This document shows, piece after piece, positions 1 to 10,324 of a DNA stretch of 64,000 bases. The notes beneath the pieces are model-generated. The model saw only the letters and a program-made list of their open reading frames with translations, did no database searches and was not told the origin of the DNA. This stretch comes from Oxytricha trifallax (taxonomy: Eukaryota > Ciliophora > Spirotrichea > Sporadotrichida > Oxytrichidae). The stretch's first letter is position 1. Every line of letters begins with the position of its first letter. The DNA lies in the NCBI GenBank assembly GCA_000711775.1, contig ARYC01001081.1, forward strand, positions 1 to 64,000. Reading direction: 5' to 3'. The position numbers and the translations under genes were made by a program.

Positions 1-1366
1 TGTGATAGCTGCGAGATGAACTCTCATAAAGAACTACCAGAGCTATCACTTGAGGTCTCTGTTATTAAAATATAAATTAATAATAGAAAATGAATGGCAA
101 ACAAGTGTGTGGGAGACAGAGAGGAGAGAAAGGTATTAATGAAACTCCTTTACAAACTGAAGAAATAGAAGTATACTTTTGTGAGCTGTGTGAGAGAGAT
201 TTTGCTCATAAATCTATCAGGTTCAGGCATATGAAGGTCCATAAGGAAGCTAAGCCTACTGTATACTTAAAGCATGACAAAGTTGATGGAAAGTATGATT
301 GCTTTGAGTGCATAAGCAGTACTCTCACACAAGAGACTTAAAGAAGCATCTTTTAAAAGCCCACAAGAAAGAAATAGAAGTTGAAGATTAAGACACTCAA
401 CTGAAGTTGCTCAACAAAAGAAAAGCAAGGGAGCCTCTTTAAGTTGCTGACCTTTAACAGGCAAGCGAATCAGAGTATGTGAGGATTGCACGCAACCTCT
501 TAGCATCAGAGGTCACTAAATCATGATTAAAATATAATACAAGAAAATTCCAGTACTAGCATAGATTGATTTAGATACTTCTCTCTAAAGCTGCCTAATT
601 CTAGAGGACTCCTATGACAAGAAAGTTATTAAGGATCATCAGTATGCTTACAAGGTATATCCTTCAACTATCTCCTTAGTGATGATAAATATTAAATGGA
701 GTTTACTAATGAGTATTAAGTACTCACTCAGGCTAAGTTTAAAGAGTGCAAATACTTAATAAAGCTAGATGCTGTTCTCCTAGCCAAAGATCATGTAGCT
801 TTCAGACTACCACTCTTTGAAATGACACTCAGAGATTTCATAACTGATCAAAGAAATCATAGATAGCTTGCTTTAATATCAACCTAAGCTATAAAGGTAT
901 CAAAGAGCTTCATAAGTTAGGCTTTGTTCACAGAGATCTCAAGCCTGAGAATATAATGTTGAATTTTTCACCAGTAACAGTAACAATTATTTATTTCAAC
1001 AGAGCCTTAAGAGTGCAAGTATCAAGGCTTGGAAGTGTAATGGGAACTCCAGGCTATTATCCAGGAAGAGAAGACTGGAGAGATGGAGACTTATAGTGGG
1101 ATGTGTGGGCTTTAGCAGCAATAATAATAGAGTGCGATATGCCTCGCAATGAATACTACTCTACAAGATGCGAGAAGGATGCTAAACAAAGAATAAAGCA
1201 ATTTATTGACAAAACAAGAGTATCTCAATCAATAAAACAAATGGCAGAGTAAATAATAATTAAACCAAACTTAAGATCAGACATATCAATAGAGCAGATA
1301 GAGTTGTGGTTAAGTAAGATAAACTTCAGACCTCGCCCACATGATCCAAAAGTGCATTTTGAGTGA
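1..1366 (+). pseudogene. TBE zinc-finger/kinase gene (57-kDa type), 5' truncated by window, frameshifted
   Basis: Read with TAA/TAG as Gln, the region encodes C2H2 zinc fingers (CELCERDF then H-x3-H near 178-240, and a second near 300-360), then a protein-kinase-like domain with HRDLKPEN near 928-951 and a conserved C-lobe, ending at TGA 1364-1366. At about 311 one base is missing relative to element D (TGCAT instead of TGCCAT), which shifts the frame inside the second finger. Another base is missing near 893 just before the catalytic loop. The metal-binding motif reads YFN where the copies in B and C have DFN. The copy is therefore very probably inactive. TBEs are known to encode a zinc-finger/kinase protein of unknown role. 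Confidence 0.85.
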
Positions 1367-1484
1367 TTAAGTTAAATAAATTTACTATAAATTTCACATT
1401 AAACCTATTAATAACCCCAACCCCTAACAAATTCCCTACAAATCAAAGCACTTATAAACCTCATTAAGGGGTTTTGGGGTTTTG
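1..1484 (+). mobile_element. TBE transposon A, right part
   Basis: This is the right-hand part of a telomere-bearing element; its left portion lies outside the window. It ends at 1484 in the TBE terminal inverted repeat, which includes AAGGGGTTTTGGGGTTTTG, followed by AAT as the likely target duplication. It carries the zinc-finger/kinase gene on the plus strand. Relative to elements B, C and D it therefore sits in the opposite orientation. Sequence similarity is highest to element D (59752-63698), which shares the terminal-repeat variant (CTCATTAAGG) and nearly the same gene text. Confidence 0.93.
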
Positions 1485-1487
1485 AAT

Positions 1488-2118
1488 GCTAAAAGGAAAA
1501 TATCTTAAATTATAAGTTTTAATAAATTAATCACATCATGGAATAATTTTTTAAGTTATTTCTATAAGTTAAGAAATGTAAAAAATAAAACATTTATTTA
1601 GAAAGAAAAATATGATAAAAAAAACTAAAATATTGGACTTGAGCAATTAAAATTATTATATACTAAAAATTAAAAAAAAAATATTTTTACTTTTTAAATT
1701 AGATAAAAGTTTTAAAGTTTTCATTAAATAGGGAAAATTTTTTAAATTAATCTATATATGAGACATATATAGATATATCAAAATATAATAATTTTTATTT
1801 TATAATGTTTTTAAAATTTGTTAATTTTCTCTTTTATATTTATTTAATTTTTTGTAATAGTTTTCCATTTTAAATTTACTTTTTAAATTAACTACAACCA
1901 TATAATAGCTTTTAAAGTCATTTTAATTTATTAATTTTTGAAATCCACTTATTGCAATATAATTATTTATGTATTAAATGAAATTTTATGCTAAATTTAA
2001 TATTCATTTCGGTTATATATAACTGAATAAGTAAAAATAACATTATATCTGATTATTTAGGTAAAATAAGCAAAAAGTAAAAATATTAATCATAATAGGC
2101 ATTATTCTAAAGCTTATG
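1488..2118. other. AT-rich germline spacer
   Basis: This is AT-rich DNA with no clear gene. The only hint of coding is at about 1840-1873 on the minus strand, where a short start-like stretch reading MENYYKKLNKYK resembles the N-terminus of the paralogous gene that starts at 9032. It may be a stray first MDS of another family member. Confidence 0.4.
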
Positions 2119-3580
2119 AATCAGATGGCTACTATGCATATAGAATTTCTTGGACCTCTATTCTGTTATTGTCTTTTTTAATTAATGAACTATTATAATT
2201 ATTTTCGATTTCTTAACTTAACTTCCTTAGTAGTTTCATTGATATAAATATTCGCCAGATATCCCCTGAATCTTAATCCTTCTTTCTCAAAAGCATTAAA
2301 ATTAAAAATAAAATAAATATAAACTTACACTTATTTTAATAATAACAATAATATTAATAAATATATAATAGGAATACAGCATCAACAAAAATTTGCTTGA
2401 GGATTCAGCAGTGTAAAATGAAAATATTATATAAAGTTATATAAATGCTATCTTCTATTTATTGTCAGATTCTTAATCTTCACTAGATTTAATAAAAATA
2501 TATAAAGAAATATTGATTATTAAATTTAATAGGTTTCTTCTTAAGTGATTAATTTAATTTCATAAAGATATCATCTTCAAATTTATTTTTTTTAATATTG
2601 TCAAATTAATAAGACATAAATACATCCAATAATATGTTAAATTATTTAAAGAACTTGAAATTTATAATAATAAAGAAGATTTTTCTATTTTAAGTAAAAA
2701 ATATTATTATTTAACTTTATTGGAAAATAAATCAGAAATATCTGTTAAAATAGAATGCTGTCCTTCTTCTTCATTAATTTTCAAAATTATTGGGGGTTAG
2801 TTAGTTAAATATCTTTCATTAAGGAAGATAAACTTTGATTTCTATTTTATTTCAACTATTACTTCTTCTAGATTAATTTTAGTTAATTATAAATAATTTT
2901 AATGAGTATTACAGAATAAATTTATAGTAATAATAAAATTTTACATAGTTAAAAAAGTTTATAATAAGCTTTTAATTATTGAAACTATTAATTTGAGAAA
3001 TAAATTATTGAAACACAAATTTATTCAACTATTTAAAGTTTAATTATATTTTAAAACAAATTTTTTGCTAAATTATATGATAATTGCTTAAAAAATATAT
3101 AAAATAGATTGTCTCTATTAATGACTTAGAAATACGGTAGGTCCAATTTAAATCTTAATAAGCATACAAACTAGTGGTTGACATCTTTTAAGATAAAATA
3201 ATATAAGTTATTCATTTATTAATTTAAAATTGACATAAGATTGTATCACTGAACCTTTATTTAGATCCCAATCGTATGTATTTGTTAAAGTCAGATGAGG
3301 ATAATTTTATAAATCTATTTTATAGACATTTATAGATTTCTGATCTCTAAAAGCTAAATAGTAAATTTATTCACCATTTCTTTAATTTTTCGGTTTTCCA
3401 TATATTCTATCGACTTAAACGTATATCATATTAATTTTAATTTTTACAAATAGACATTCTAAAATTTTCGATATTTTAATAAATTATAGGCAAAAAATTA
3501 AGGTTAAAAATTCCTAGTAATAACAAGGAAAAATTTATTCTTAAAAACATTGTTCATTTAAAATTCATCAACTAACATCA
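2119..3580 (-). CDS. host gene in several MDS-like islands, product unknown
   Basis: Several minus-strand coding islands are separated by AT-rich DNA. In gene order they are about 3580-3450 (starts ATG 3578-3576, MLVDEF), 3440-3190 (includes DRIYGKPKNQ, YYLAFRDQKSINVYK and TYDWDLNKGS), 2890-2690 (includes IILKINEEEGQHS), 2500-2380, and 2295-2119 (includes EGLRFRGYLANIYINE, ending at TGA). Each is open under the ciliate code and less AT-biased than its surroundings. The segment order looks linear, not scrambled. The island around YYLAFRDQKSINVYK has a beta-propeller flavour, but I cannot assign a family. TBE B is inserted about 100 bp upstream of the first island. Confidence 0.6.
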
Positions 3581-3678
3581 CATTCCTTTTTAGTAACAAA
3601 GTATGTTCTATTGAAGAATTTTAGAAGTTTAGAACTTTTAATTAGGATGAATTTTTGAACCAAAGAAGATAGTACACT

Positions 3679-3757
3679 CAAAACCCCAAAACCCCTTAGT
3701 GAGGTTTATAAGTGCTTTGATTTGTAGGGTATAGTTGGGGTTAGTAGAGAAAACGCA
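3679..3757. repeat. left terminal inverted repeat of TBE B
   Basis: The repeat starts with two telomere-like C4A4 units and continues CTTAGTGAGGTTTATAAGTG to about the start of the coding region. Its partner is at about 7700-7782. Confidence 0.93.
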
Positions 3758-3806
3758 AGTTTTATGTGAATATAATGAATATTTAATGAGTATTAATGTG
3801 CTTAAT

Positions 3807-5254
3807 TCAAACAAATTTTATCTGCTTATCTTTGTGGTATCTCTTGAACTTAGCTCTCTTTAATGTTTCAAGTATATCTTCTAATGATGATCTTGGATAT
3901 GCTGGAGCTCTTACTATAATCATCTCAACCATTTTCTTAATCTAAGTGCATACATCTTCTTGCTTTATATGTTTAACAGCCATGCTTATTGATTACTTTT
4001 CTTGCTTTGTTCCGAAATACGACATACTTTCCATATCGCACTCTAAAATAATTGCTGCTACCGCCCAGACATCCCACTAAACAGAGCCATTAGTCCACTT
4101 CTCTCTTATTGGGAAGTACCCAGGTGTGCATAGCACTTTAGCTAAAGTCACTATTTCTTACCTTATTGCTCTATTGAAATCAATGACTACTATTTCGAAA
4201 GGACAGAGATTTAGCATTACATTTTCTGGCTTCAAATCTCTATGAACATACCCTAGATCATGCAGCTCTTTCACACCCTTGATCATTTCCGTGAGTATCT
4301 CATGCAAGTCATCTGGGTATCTATTATGGTAGAGATAATCTCTTAGAGTCATTTCAAATTTCTTAAGTCGTAGTGCAATAAAACCATGTCCAAGAATAAC
4401 TCCATCGAGTTTAAGCAAGTTCTTGCATAACCTTTTATGAGCCTCTCTTAGTATTATGTATTCATTGGCAAACTCATTTTGATACTGCTCGTTCCTAATA
4501 AGATATTTGAAAGGATATACTTTATAAGCATACTAATCAACTACTATGAGTTTTGCCTTGTTAGGCACATCAATATGTAAATAGTTGTCAATGCAAAAAC
4601 TGAGATCTACTGCATTTAATGCAGGTATATACATAGCTCTCTCTTACAAGTATGCTATATATAATTCATTAGCTGGTTGGTTCATTGACTCAAAACGTTT
4701 CTGCTTCTTAAGTCTCTCTTCCTGCTCTCTTTTAAGACTCTACAGTATTGGACTTTCTCTTGGCTGGTATAAGTTTTTATGTTTCTTTATCTTGCATTAA
4801 AAACTCACTTAAATGATGTTTTGCATGTGTCTTTTAACTTTAGCTGAGTGAGTGTAAGACTTCATGCAAGTCGTGCACTAATACCTGCCATCGACCTTTT
4901 CGTGCTTAAAATATATCTTAGCTCTCCCAGAGTGCATCTCTTTGATGTGCCTCTTCAAGCTCGAATCAGTTGAGAAGAAATTTTAGCATTCATCACATTA
5001 GAATTCTTTAATCTTTTCTAGTGGGAGATGTTCTTTTAACTCCTCAACATCTTCGATTAGAGTTTAAATACTTATCTCTGCTCTCTGCTTCCTGATATTT
5101 ATTTCTAGAACAAACACCTCTGATTCAAACTCAAGAGCTTTAAGCTCTGGCTCCTTTTCAATGTATATGATCTCTGGCTTCTTAGTTTATCCAAAGTTTA
5201 GCTAAGATTACCACTGCCAAGAGAGACTGCTTTGCGATTTAAGTTAGCCGCCAT
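3807..5254 (-). pseudogene. TBE zinc-finger/kinase gene, frameshifted copy
   Basis: Start ATG 5254-5252, stop TGA 3809-3807, about 480 codons. N-terminal C2H2 zinc fingers (about 4830-5020) are followed by a kinase-like domain. The catalytic loop VHRDLKPENV and the DFN triplet (VVIDFNRAIR) are intact, and the C-lobe reads DVWAVAAIILECD. Compared with the copy in element C there is a one-base shift in the N-terminal region near 5190-5200 and a one-base deletion after the second zinc finger (about 4818), so a full-length product is unlikely. The gene is divergent from the 22-kDa gene across an iterated spacer. Confidence 0.88.
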
Positions 5255-5819
5255 GTTTAAATTCAAATTTAAATTTCTATTATAAAGCTCTAATAACCTC
5301 TCTAGTTATAGTAACTTTGTATAGGAGTTGGTACTGCAACAACAATGGGTGATTCTTAGGCGTTAGACATCATATTTATACTAAGTTTATAACTATAAAT
5401 TTTCTAAATTCATGCTTAATATTTTTAACTTTGGTACCAACTTAGAAAAAATTCAGGTTGGTACTGGTACCAATTAGGTTTTGAACCAATTTGGAACTTT
5501 TCCATTAAAACCTCATTAGTTTAAAACTAGGTACTAATTAAGTTTTAGAACTATTAAATTGGTACAAATTAAAATTAAACGAATTTAGTACCAGTACTAA
5601 TTAAATTTAAACAAATTTAGTACTAATTTAATGGAACTAAATTGATAAAAATGGAGCTCCATCACTGCAGTTTGTTACAGCTTCTGCAAACTTTCTCCAC
5701 GTATCTTGCAGGGTTGACCTCCTATAAGATGCCCATATTTAATAGTAAGATTTTAAACAATAGGATCCAGAAGTCTATAAGTTATAATTTGAAATTCATT
5801 AATAGGAAGAGGAACAAAG
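5255..5819. promoter_or_regulatory. divergent promoter region of TBE B with GGTACTAATTAA-type iterons
   Basis: This spacer separates the divergent zinc-finger/kinase and 22-kDa genes. From about 5430 to 5640 it repeats variants of GGTACTAATTAAGTTT and GGTACCAATTAGG in both orientations, at least eight times. Element C has the same array at the same place, while element D has a different iterated motif. The position and repetition suggest protein-binding sites or a bidirectional promoter; no function is shown by sequence alone. Confidence 0.6.
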
Positions 5820-6606
5820 ATGGAATCACTCAATGATCAAATGAAAAGAGTCGAGGCTCAAGAAATGATATCAAGATCAGAAGTAAGGAAGATCTCTATC
5901 GATACCAAACTTTACATGGTAAGATAACTTGATGACTATTAAAATATTATACAGTTGGTTTATTCCTTCCCACGATGGAAGGTACCAAAATTTCATTCTT
6001 GAAAGCAATACTTTGTAAGGAGAAGAAAGCTTTTAAAAATAAAGACATTAAACTAATAGAAATTCCAAACTACCCTGAAATTTCAGTCACTAATCTTTAT
6101 GAGGATACCATGTAAGATGAAGAAGTGGTAGCTTACCTTCCTACCAAGAAACAACTCTCTAATAAACTCCCAGAGAGGAACTTCTTCTTTGGTGTTCTTG
6201 GTACAATAAAAGAGGATTATCTCAGAGAAATTATTGAAGAAGCACATAAGAAACGATATTCTATTTCTCCTGAAGACTAGAAGAAGCAAGGCATACTTAT
6301 AAGCTCAGCTTGGCTAGAGGAACTTAAGAAGCATCCTTATCTTTCAAGTAACCTTTGACATACAACTTTGAAGGAAAATCTGGCACTGGTATATATCTTA
6401 TGAAAGAGCATGCTAAGGTTCATAGAGAGAGAAAGTCACAGATAATTCATGAAGTGAGCAAGAGACTTTATAAAGATGCTTAAAAGCCAGATGAAATAAA
6501 CATAGATGCAGGAGCTGGCACAAAGAGAAGAAATATGGGCCCAAGCAAGCCATAAGAAGAGGAGAAGAAAGAGAAGCCAACCATTTATGGGCCAGTTTAA
6601 TATGTG
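5820..6606 (+). pseudogene. TBE 22-kDa-type gene, frameshifted copy
   Basis: Start ATG at 5820-5822. It contains two very short introns: 5919-5954 (36 nt, GTAAGA...ATACAG) and 6348-6373 (26 nt, GTAACC...TTGAAG). The second exon encodes the conserved core GLFLPTMEGTKISF-like region, PNYPEISVTNLYED and FFFGVLGT. Exon 1 lacks one base relative to element C (near 5877), and the reading frame does not meet the stop used in C, so this copy is broken. The 22-kDa protein of TBEs has no known biochemical function. Its 3' end converges on the transposase gene. Confidence 0.85.
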
Positions 6607-6613
6607 AATATAT

Positions 6614-7680
6614 TCATTCGTTTAAATCTAAAACTTATTTATAAACATTCATTCTTCCCTTTCTCGCACAAATTTTTGTCTTATCTACGCTCACTCTCTT
6701 ACAGCTGCTTTGAATCAAGTCTACTGTATCGATGGGCAAGTCGTGCATAAGATGATACAGCAGAAGCTTCTTGTAGTGAGTCTTTATTTAACTCCAGTAG
6801 AATTCTATTCCATTAAATTAAGGGCTGTAAGGAACGTTGGTATATAGGAGTTATGTTTAACTCTTCATAAGCTTTCTTTGACTCCTTAGTCTTATGAACT
6901 GATAGGTTATCAACAAACAGGATGATCTCTTGGTTGCTATACTTCTCTCTGAGCTTATGTAGGAACTCTATGTACTACTCTCGCTTAATAGAGCGAGGGT
7001 GAATCACATAACTCTCTAAGCCTGAAATCTTCACTTATACCAGCTAAAATTGCATGAGTGACTACCTTTACTTTTTAGTCATAAACTTCTATGTTATCAT
7101 ACTTCTTGTACCTTGACTTATTAATAAAAGTGTTGAACGTAAACACAGCTTCATCTGCATGTATGAACTTGATGTTATTATCAATAGCTCTCTGCATTTA
7201 ATCATATATATAGTTTAAATTATTGCTATAAAATGGCACTGTAAAATCAATCACTCTCTTAACTCTGTTGACAGTCTTGAAAGTAATACCATTTCGTCTA
7301 TAAATATTGGCTATAGTCTAAAGAGAGATACGCATGTCTGGAAACTTGCGATGAAACATGACAGCTCGTTAGTCAAGAGGAAAGTGAGCCCAATACTTTA
7401 ATGTCTTAAAGTCACAGAGATAGTCAATATGGACCTGTGAGAACTTTTATTTTCTTGCAGGATGTTTTCAAGAGCCTGAGTTATAATGTTAAACAGCTAA
7501 CAAGCAATGATACCTAACGGTTGGGGCACTCTTGTGTAGGAGTCTTGCTATGGCTGTATAATTCAACACTGGTTTGACTTAGTCTATATTAAAACTTGTA
7601 CCATACCGAAGCTTAAGCAGTAAATCTAAATATTACTCATCATAAATAGACCCTAGATTTCGCTAATTTCTATTTCTCAT
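6614..7680 (-). pseudogene. TBE transposase (DD34E, IS630/Tc1-type), frameshifted copy
   Basis: Start ATG 7680-7678, stop TGA 6616-6614. The sequence matches the transposase of element C closely but is 11 nt longer: one inserted base near 6840, one near 7023 and about 9 nt near 7265, giving two net frame changes. There is also an in-frame TGA in the N-terminal part (after NSGS, about 7470) at exactly the position where element C has one. The catalytic motif FVDNLSVHKT and the NxPYSP...GIE box are recognisable. The enzyme class cuts transposon ends; this copy cannot make a full-length product as read. Confidence 0.9.
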
Positions 7681-7785
7681 TTTGAAAATTGGCCTAATTT
7701 CTCTACTAACCCCAATAAGACCCCAACTATACCCTACAAATCAAAGCACTTATAAACCTCACTAAGGGGTTTTGGGGTTTTGACT

Positions 7786-8480
7786 GAATTCAATCGAAAT
7801 ACAGTAGGTTTTTCTTAAAATAAAAATAATATTAAAACATCTTTAAATCCTATTATTTGACCTTTAAGCCTTTTCTATTTTGAATGAATAAGTCCTAAGT
7901 TGTTATTGCTGAATAAAATTGTTTAGGAAGGTTATAAAATTAAAGTATTAATTTGGAAAATAAAGAGTTAAATATATTTATGCTTTATTAATTGAAATAT
8001 ATTTAGTTTAATATAGCATATTGATATGATAATTTTTATATTTAGTATTGTATATATTCAAATATTATCTTAGACAAAAATTGAATTAGTTTTTCTTTAA
8101 ATGCATTATTTCAACTTATTAACAGATTTCAGTTCATTGACTAATTGCACATAATAGCAAATGTAGTATTTATAGCTCCGTTAGTTTTTCTACTTAATTA
8201 TTAATCATTAATTATTAATTTTTCAATTTAAATTTACTATTAAATTTGCCAGATTTATCAATCAAAATTCAACTATAGTTGATAATCTTAAATATAACAA
8301 AATATATATTATTTAGGAATTATGAAAAATAAGTTGAAAAGTTTAAGTTTAAATGAAAATCAAATATATGAATAGGAATACTTATTGTGATATGCAAAAC
8401 TTAAAATCTAAAAACAGTTACTGTGTTCAAACACACTACATATCATTTGTTGTTTAATCTTAATCATTCTTCTTCAGCGC
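7786..8480. other. AT-rich germline spacer
   Basis: Extremely AT-rich sequence lies between TBE B and the next coding islands. I see no convincing coding island, inverted repeat or RNA gene in it. Confidence 0.5.
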
Positions 8481-8492
8481 CTTGTCTTTTTG

Positions 8493-9032
8493 TCACTTTC
8501 TGAAATATCTGTCAACTGCCACTCTTAGTCTTACCAGGTAGTATAGCTAAAAAATAAAAAATTTAGATATGTTTTTTGTAACTTACATTTATTGTGAATG
8601 ACTCGGCATCTTCTGCTCAGAAATTTTTCCATTTTTTAATAATTCTAATTAATTTCACTTTAATTTATTGATTTCCTATTATAAATCGTAAATATGCATG
8701 TACGCTACTCCTTATTTCGGATCAACATACAACCATTCAATAAATTATTAATTAAGTTTTATTTTATAACTTACTTATTCTAATCTCAATTACAAGAAAG
8801 CTAATAAATTAATCAATTAACTTATAATTTAAAAAGCTGGAAATCTCTTAAAACCAACAGATTATAAGTTTTTTAGTTTCAATATTTGTTTTTCCTCTGC
8901 TTTGTGAGTTACACTTATATTCTGATTTAAAAATTGAATGTATTTCGGAAATTTAGCAAGGTGCCCATACTTAACATGAACCTAACCATTTTTTGACTAT
9001 TCTATATATTGTTTACTGTAATAGTTCTCCAT
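8493..9032 (-). CDS. first member of a tandem host gene family (N-terminal MDS) plus a separate intron-containing island
   Basis: A minus-strand island starts at ATG 9032-9030 (MENYYSKQYIEQ), continues through VHVKYGHLAKFPKYIQFL and stays open to about 8860. Its beginning resembles the starts of paralogs at 18912 and 23078 (MDKSNFIQKFNE and MEKSTYIQKFNE, then GKIHIKQG). A second island at 8620-8493 contains a good 40-nt intron at 8547-8586 (GTAAGT...TTTTTAG) and ends in TGA. That second island also resembles the MORN-type fragment at 48.6-48.9 kb at the nucleotide level, so it may belong to a different, degenerate gene. Function unknown. Confidence 0.5.
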
Positions 9033-9541
9033 TTTAGATTTTAAATTTAATAAATACTCTCTGTATAAAGCTTAATATAATCTATAAGTTAAAAATATAC
9101 TCTCATATTGAGATACAATAATAATGAAATATAAAAGTATTTAAAAGGAACAATTATTCTTTATTATAATAATTTGCAATAACTTTTCTACTATTGAAAA
9201 TGTTAAGCAATTATTTAATTTGTCTTCTATAATCTTTATTAAATTAATTTTTGTAAAGAATTAATGAGAATAATTTTTTATTCAGATAATATTGTATAAC
9301 TTTTCTAAGATAATTGAAATTTGTATAAGAATTTTGGATTACAATCTATAATAAGATAAGTATACTCATTACAATTTGAATGAAAAATATTGTAATAGTC
9401 TATTTCTAACTTAGTAGATTTATAGAGAAATATTTTTTTTACTGTTAAAGCACAGATCAATATAATGAAAGAATATTATAGATTCAAATCCTAGAAATAT
9501 AATTTATTCAATATTTGAAGTTAAATTTTGATAAGATATTT

Positions 9542-10173
9542 GGGCGGTACCTATCTCATCACCACACTTTCTTATAATATATTTTTATTCAAAAAAATTC
9601 ATAGTCATGATCAAATTTGGGTTGAATTTCACAAATAAGGCAATAAAAATAATAATTAGCAACTTTTAAGAAGAGTAAAGTTACAAATAAATGCACTTTT
9701 GTCATAAAACTCATGATATTTTTACATGGATTATCTTACAAAAGTTTACAATCATTTTTACATTTATTTATTAAAATTAACAACATTTTCGACTCTATTG
9801 ACTCAACTTGCTCTTTAATAAGGATTAAACTTTGTCATTTCAAATTCAATCAAGTTTATTTGATATATTAATAAGTATTTAATAAAGTTTAATCCTTATT
9901 AAAGAGCAAGTTGAGTCAATAGAGTCGAAAATGTTGTTAATTTTAATAAATAAATGTAAAAATGATTGTAAACTTTTGTAAGATAATCCATGTAAAAATA
10001 TCATGAGTTTTATGACAAAAGTGCATTTATTTGTAACTTTACTCTTCTTAAAAGTTGCTAATTATTATTTTTATTGCCTTATTTGTGAAATTCAACCCAA
10101 ATTTGATCATGACTATGATTTTTTTGCATAAAATATATTATAAAAAAGTGTGGTGGTGAGACAGGTACCGCCC
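9542..10173. mobile_element. palindromic foldback element with 8-bp target duplication
   Basis: Two nearly perfect inverted arms of about 300 bp (9542-9838 and 9884-10173) enclose a loop of about 45 bp. The ends read GGGCGGTACC...GGTACCGCCC, flanked by an exact 8-bp direct repeat AGATATTT (9534-9541 and 10174-10181). An 8-bp duplication is typical of hAT-type DNA transposons. No coding capacity is visible, so this is a non-autonomous element. The end motif GGCGGTAC recurs in the core of the TA-type MITEs at 17.5, 26.9 and 56.2 kb. Confidence 0.9.
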
Positions 10174-10324
10174 AGATATTTTAATTAGCAACACGATCAT
10201 ATTAAATCAATTTTCCGTTGATGATATTGTAATTTTGGTTAAATCTATTTTCGCACACATAACTAGATAATTCACTTAAATAATTATGTGATCAATTTAA
10301 ACTTGGCTGTTACTTTTAACCTTC

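Larger units (their letters stand above)
3679..7782. mobile_element. TBE transposon B, complete (4,104 bp)
   Basis: This is a complete telomere-bearing element flanked by the 3-bp target duplication ACT (3676-3678 and 7783-7785). Both ends begin CAAAACCCCAAAACCCC and continue as a terminal inverted repeat of about 75-85 bp. Against the right repeat, the left one lacks about 11 bp (a second GGGGT-containing unit). It contains the minus-strand zinc-finger/kinase gene, an iterated promoter region, the plus-strand 22-kDa gene and the minus-strand transposase. All three genes carry indels relative to element C, which is exactly the same length. Confidence 0.97.

Noticed and set aside
3679-3695. 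C4A4/G4T4 blocks as true chromosome ends (telomeres)
   Set aside because: They occur in inverted pairs 4.1 kb apart with ANT duplications on the outside and unbroken flanking DNA, so they are transposon ends, not telomeres.
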